The notes beneath the pieces were generated by a model. It did no database searches. It saw nothing but the letters and a program-made list of their open reading frames with translations, and had not been told where the DNA came from. Below, in pieces: positions 60,381 to 64,000 of a stretch of DNA of 64,000 nucleotides. Made by a program: the position numbers and the translations under genes. The DNA comes from Bacteroidota bacterium (GTDB lineage Bacteria; Bacteroidota; Bacteroidia; Chitinophagales; Chitinophagaceae), in contig JAEYWX010000019.1 in NCBI GenBank assembly GCA_023428755.1, forward strand, positions 1 to 64,000, given 5' to 3'. Position 1 is the first letter of the stretch; each line of letters begins with the position of its first letter.

Positions 60381-60730
60381 TTTTGCTGCTGTTGGTCTTC
60401 CCAGCTAAATAGTAATTCAATTGCCGCCGCCGTTGTGTATACTGAGCGAAGTCGAATGTGTCACCAACGGCACATGTATCGCAGCAGAATAAAAATCCCT
60501 TGTTGGTGAAAACACACAACAAGGGCAGTGGTGCAAACTCTTTTCTCAGCAACGTCTCCCAATAAATAAAGCCGATCAATTGCAATTTGCTAAGTGGGAC
60601 GTTGCGTACTACGGAGCGAACGATTACTTTTTGGAAAGTTAATTTAGAAATAGAATGCACAATCAAACGCAACGTCCTCCACCGGCATTTGTGCAAAAAG
60701 GGCTGCTGATTGCAAGGAGAGACATTGCTG
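60381..60730. repeat. long dispersed repeat D, copy 2
   Basis: About 350 bp in the same orientation as copy 1 with the same blocks, plus an extra 50-bp insert (60484-60532) bounded by CCCTTGTTGGTG and ACAACAAGGGC. It runs up to the aminopeptidase gene end. Confidence 0.75.
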
Positions 60731-60779
60731 GGAAACAAGGGGCAGTAGTTAAAGTTCATTTGTTGGGTTACCATGAGCA

Positions 60780-62378
60780 TTATTTAAATGCCGGCAACAC
60801 CAATTCATTCAGCTTACTTTTTTTCGCTGCCATTTTTTCTACCTCCTCAATGCTGCGTGGTGCAGCAGCTGAAATATTTTCGCCGCTTGTTTTTCCTATC
60901 ACCACCACATCTTCGATCCGCACAGCAATATCCCACCATTTCGGATCGCAGTTGCTTCCCTTGGGGATATACAAACCCGGCTCCACGGTCAGCACCATGT
61001 TTTCTTTTAATACCGTACTCGAAAATTTATCATGCACATCAAGTCCCACGTGGTGCGAAACACCATGAATATAATACTGACCTACTTCTTTCACATTCTT
61101 GATAATACCCAGCTTCACCAATCCGTTGGCAAGAACTTCGGTAGCCTTTGCATTTAATTGCGGGTAGGGTGTTCCTTCTTTACAAAGTGTAAATACAGCT
61201 TCCTGCGCATCAAGCACCAGTTGATAAATAGCCCGTTGTTCGGTACTGAATTTTCCATTGGCCGGTACCGTACGTGTAACATCCGATGAATAACCATGGT
61301 ACTCCGATGCCACATCCATCAGCACCAGTTGATTATTCACCTGTGTAACATTGTTTTCGATATAGTGGAGGATGCAACCATTGGCTCCTGCACCTACAAT
61401 GGGTGGATAACCTTCGCCTTCGGCGCCGTATTTTTTATGAATGTATTCAAAGGTGCCCATCAGCTCTGTTTCCGACATAGCCGGATGAATGGCCTTCATC
61501 ACTTCCACATGTGCAATAGCCGAGTAATAACTCGACTTACGCATCAGCTCCAGCTCTTCCGGTGTTTTTATTTCACGCAGTAAACCCACCAGCTCATTAT
61601 ATGCATACGACTCAAACGACTTACGCTTCAGTTGTGCCATCACTTTTACAAACGTGGCCGAATCCGGTTGTTGAATAAGCTCGTTCAGCAGCGGATCTTT
61701 TTTGTATTCATCGTCCTGCAACTGCTCCATTCTGGTTTTAAACCTGTTTACTCTCGCTGCAATATTCGCCACGGTTGAATATTTTAAGAGAATGGTATAA
61801 TCTTCAATCAGGTATTTGCTCATACTTTTTTGGATGCCTGCCTTTTGCTTAAATGCATTGATCAGTGTTTGAAGCATTCCGGCTCCGGCATCATCGGGAA
61901 ACGCATCATACAACACATGACTGAACCGGGTGAAATCAAGCGGAGAAGCTGCGAACTGTTCATCGTTGTACACATGTGTAAAACCCAGTTGCTCTTTCAC
62001 ACCTTCTATACCCAAACGCTTGCCGGTCCATCGCTCCATCATCGCATTTCGTTTCTGTACAAAAAATAATTCGTTGTATGCTCCATCTGTGCCCTGTTGC
62101 ATTTCCTTAAAAATGAGCAGCACAGCATTTGGTTCTTTATAGCCGGCGAAATAATACAGATCAGGGTTGGGATGATAAGCATAATTCACATCTCTTGAAA
62201 ACACACGTTCGGGATAAGCAAAAATGACTGCTACCGAATTGGCGGGCATCAGTTTTCGCAAGGCATCACGTCGGCCCTTGTGAAATTCTTTACTTAAATA
62301 ATCGGATGGCAAGGGTTGTTGTGCCATTGCGGTAAAACACAATACACTCAAAAGCAGTGCAGCAATTGGTTTGGTCAT
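60780..62378 (-). CDS. secreted Xaa-Pro aminopeptidase (M24B)
   Basis: 532 residues from ATG 62378, with signal peptide MTKPIAALLLSVLCFTAMAQ. N-terminal creatinase-like domain, then the pita-bread catalytic domain with metal ligands: Asp in LMDVASEYHGYSSDVTRTVP (two Asp), His in YIHGVSHHVGLDVHD, Glu in LTVEPGLYIPKG and Glu in AVRIEDVVVIG. It cleaves X-Pro bonds of peptides in the periplasm or outside. The longer frame to 62501 includes repeat DNA. Confidence 0.92.
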   Translation of the reverse strand: MTKPIAALLLSVLCFTAMAQQPLPSDYLSKEFHKGRRDALRKLMPANSVAVIFAYPERVFSRDVNYAYHPNPDLYYFAGYKEPNAVLLIFKEMQQGTDGAYNELFFVQKRNAMMERWTGKRLGIEGVKEQLGFTHVYNDEQFAASPLDFTRFSHVLYDAFPDDAGAGMLQTLINAFKQKAGIQKSMSKYLIEDYTILLKYSTVANIAARVNRFKTRMEQLQDDEYKKDPLLNELIQQPDSATFVKVMAQLKRKSFESYAYNELVGLLREIKTPEELELMRKSSYYSAIAHVEVMKAIHPAMSETELMGTFEYIHKKYGAEGEGYPPIVGAGANGCILHYIENNVTQVNNQLVLMDVASEYHGYSSDVTRTVPANGKFSTEQRAIYQLVLDAQEAVFTLCKEGTPYPQLNAKATEVLANGLVKLGIIKNVKEVGQYYIHGVSHHVGLDVHDKFSSTVLKENMVLTVEPGLYIPKGSNCDPKWWDIAVRIEDVVVIGKTSGENISAAAPRSIEEVEKMAAKKSKLNELVLPAFK

Positions 62379-62439
62379 GCGGATGCAGTTATTACAGGTG
62401 AGAAAGAGACTATACAAGCTGAATGTACAAAAAATATAG

Positions 62440-62551
62440 AAATCCCTTGTTGGTGATAGCTTCAACTTCGCACAACATGCATAACAAGGGCAGTTACACA
62501 TAATTTAGTATGTGATAGTGCCGAACAGATCCCTCATGCTTCGGGATGACA
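62440..62551. repeat. repeat pieces upstream of the aminopeptidase gene
   Basis: 62440-62497: CCCTTGTTGGTG ... AACAAGGGCAGT, the same module as in repeat D copy 2. 62527-62551: CAGATCCCTC-ATGCT-TCGGGATGAC, a single end box of the 112-bp elements A/B. Confidence 0.65.
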
Positions 62552-62669
62552 GCTTTGGTGAACAGAATGCAGGAACATCAGCTATCAAGCATTATGCAGC
62601 ACAGAGGATGATCGTATAAGTATTGCCGATGTTCACCACAGTAGTACAAATGCCTAATCAAGGCGTAAA

Positions 62670-62738
62670 CCGAAAACCAAGCTGTATATTGGTTTTCGGG
62701 GTCCTTTTTGGTTACTTTTTGGACAAGCAAAAAGTGAC
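62670..62738. repeat. two hairpins in the gap before the last gene
   Basis: Perfect 11-bp stem CCGAAAACCAA / TTGGTTTTCGG (62670-62699), then an imperfect stem GTTACTTTTTG / CAAAAAGTGAC (62711-62738) of a kind common as a dispersed repeat. The first could act as a terminator, but no plus-strand gene ends before it. Confidence 0.6.
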
Positions 62739-62826
62739 AAAAGAATCTTTGCGCAGCAAAGCCATTTCGCTAAATCCCCATTGCATTCTTCATCGATAAT
62801 TTCTACTTTGTTCTAAAACACTTTAT

Positions 62827-64000
62827 ATGAAAAACAGAAAACAAAATGTGGTGCCCGATAAAATTGATATCCGGGACAGAATGTATCAACCAGCCGTTAC
62901 AACAGCGCCACGCAAAGAATTTATTCAGCAAATACAGTTGCCCATCCTGCATCAAAAAGAAACCAGTGCCTGCACCGGTTTTGCATTGGCAACGGTGGTG
63001 AATTATCTCGCACGCAAGATCGATTATGAACACAATAAAGATTTTACGGCATCACCGTTTATGTTGTATTCCATGGCCCGTCGTTACGATGAGTTTCCGG
63101 GCTATGTAAAAGATGAAGGTTCCAGTTTACGTGGTGCCATCAAAGGCTGGCACAAACATGGCGCCTGCGAAAACCGTTTCTGGAAATCACTCCAAATGCC
63201 CAAGCCAAATATCACAGCTACAGAAGGTGACTGGTGGCTTAATTCAGTAAACTATCCGTTGGGTGCGTACTATCGTGTAGAACCAAAAAGTATTGAAGAC
63301 ATGCATTGCGCCATTAACGACCTGGGTATTTTGTATGCAAGTGCTGTTTGTCATGCAGGTTGGGATGAATTGAAAACATCGAAGCATCATGCATACAAAG
63401 AAATTCCCAATACAAGAGTAAAAGAGAGCGATGGTGGTCATGCCTTTGTGATTATTGGTTACAATCAAACAGGTTTTATCATTCAGAATTCATGGGGCAA
63501 AAGTTGGGGCACGGGTGGTTATGCTGTATTAACGTATGAAGACTGGCAACAGAATGCGATGGATTGCTGGGTAGCACAAATGGGTGTTACCACCGATCTG
63601 CATTTAGCCATTGCAGAATCGGCTACACTGCGTCTCGATAAAAAAAGCAAAGTAGCCATTGCAACCGATCCGATTCTTAAAAAACGGGAACTCGATCCGT
63701 TTATCATTGATATGGAAAACAATGGCCGCTTAAGTAACTCGGGTGAATACCGTACCACCGAAATGGATATTGAAGCATTAGTAACACAACACGCCGGTAT
63801 TGCAAGAGAACGCTGGGGGTTAAAAAACAAACCGATGGATGTAGCCATTTATGCACACGGTGGTTTGGTGGGCGAAAAATCGGCAGCCGAAAGTTATGCA
63901 GTGTGGTGTAAAAAATTATACGATGCACAGATCTTTCCCATCATGCTCATGTGGGAGACAGATATTTTCAACACCGTCAAAAATATGATCGAAGATAGTT
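62827..64000 (+). CDS. papain-like (C1A) peptidase fused to an alpha/beta-hydrolase-like region (partial at window edge)
   Basis: At least 391 residues from ATG 62827 (MKNRKQNVVPDKIDIRD), open to the last base. Papain-type residues: Cys in ETSACTGFALATVVNY (about residue 52), His in DGGHAFVIIGYNQTGF (about 205) and Asn in IQNSWGKSWGTGGYAVL. After about residue 250 comes a new domain with VAIYAHGGLVGEKSAAESYAVW (quoted part: YAHGGLVGEKSAAESYAVW), like the oxyanion loop of lipases. No signal peptide seen. The C-terminus is outside the window. Confidence 0.82.
   Translation, partial: MKNRKQNVVPDKIDIRDRMYQPAVTTAPRKEFIQQIQLPILHQKETSACTGFALATVVNYLARKIDYEHNKDFTASPFMLYSMARRYDEFPGYVKDEGSSLRGAIKGWHKHGACENRFWKSLQMPKPNITATEGDWWLNSVNYPLGAYYRVEPKSIEDMHCAINDLGILYASAVCHAGWDELKTSKHHAYKEIPNTRVKESDGGHAFVIIGYNQTGFIIQNSWGKSWGTGGYAVLTYEDWQQNAMDCWVAQMGVTTDLHLAIAESATLRLDKKSKVAIATDPILKKRELDPFIIDMENNGRLSNSGEYRTTEMDIEALVTQHAGIARERWGLKNKPMDVAIYAHGGLVGEKSAAESYAVWCKKLYDAQIFPIMLMWETDIFNTVKNMIEDS

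Noticed and set aside
62670..62699. Terminator for a plus-strand gene
   Set aside because: No plus-strand gene ends upstream; the nearest gene runs the other way.

Overview
The window reads as a chromosomal segment of a Bacteroidota bacterium, most likely in or near the Chitinophagaceae. Evidence: two type IX secretion (T9SS) C-terminal sorting domains, a giant PKD-repeat surface protein, a GldM-like domain, and promoters of the Bacteroidetes form TTG-N19-TAnnTTTG upstream of rpsL and rpsO. The family-level placement is inference. Almost all genes are housekeeping genes in short operons. I saw no phage, plasmid, CRISPR array, rRNA or tRNA.

Layout. 0-5.4 kb: the 3' tip of an unknown gene, a small membrane protein, and a 1604-residue PKD adhesin-like protein with a T9SS type B tail. 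5.5-9 kb: rpsL-rpsG and then fusA, separated by an unusual 400-bp leader. 9-13.4 kb: a secreted alpha/beta-hydrolase-like protein split by a one-base frameshift, and a tandem pair of small lipoproteins with a fossil third copy. 13.6-15.8 kb: two HTH regulators and two small orphans. 16-28 kb: DEAD-box helicase, SpoU methyltransferase, a VapBC-like pair, UbiA prenyltransferase, ruvX, def, a pseudouridine synthase, lipB, a PLP desulfhydrase/deaminase, a nucleotidyltransferase and pgi. 28-38 kb: ribF and purM (divergent), a frameshifted GldM-like gene, a TonB-C protein, ftsE, two glycosyltransferases, rpsO and pnp. 38-48 kb: HigBA, prmA-plsY, an M48 peptidase, a CYTH protein, a PAP2 phosphatase, dnaG, prfB (with the classical RF2 recoding site) and pruA. 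48-53 kb: an OMP, pyrR, a four-helix-bundle (S23/IVP-like) gene, pyrB, and a GIY-YIG nuclease gene between two 112-bp inverted-repeat elements. 53-57 kb: hutH and hutU (histidine to urocanate to imidazolonepropionate), separated by dispersed repeats. 57-63 kb: a repeat-rich, AT-rich accessory stretch with an AlbA_2/HATPase-type protein and a small lipoprotein between long direct repeats. 60.8-64 kb: a secreted M24 aminopeptidase and a papain-like/hydrolase-like fusion cut by the window edge.

The most unusual content is in the repeats. (1) A standalone GIY-YIG nuclease gene sits between two 112-bp palindromic elements of identical length, an arrangement like RAYT/REP loci but with a different nuclease family. 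(2) At least four intergenic loci, and parts of lipB, hutU and a glycosyltransferase gene, carry short arrays of degenerate roughly 7-12 nt units. At several loci the array is followed by its own reverse complement. The unit sequence differs between loci while the layout is shared. In hutU the paired array lies in frame within a conserved enzyme, as Rickettsia palindromic elements do. (3) A C-rich dispersed repeat supplies the stop codon and a hairpin to both the UbiA and hutH genes. (4) Two genes (hydrolase, GldM-like) are each broken by one missing A in an A-run, which could be real decay or homopolymer sequencing error.
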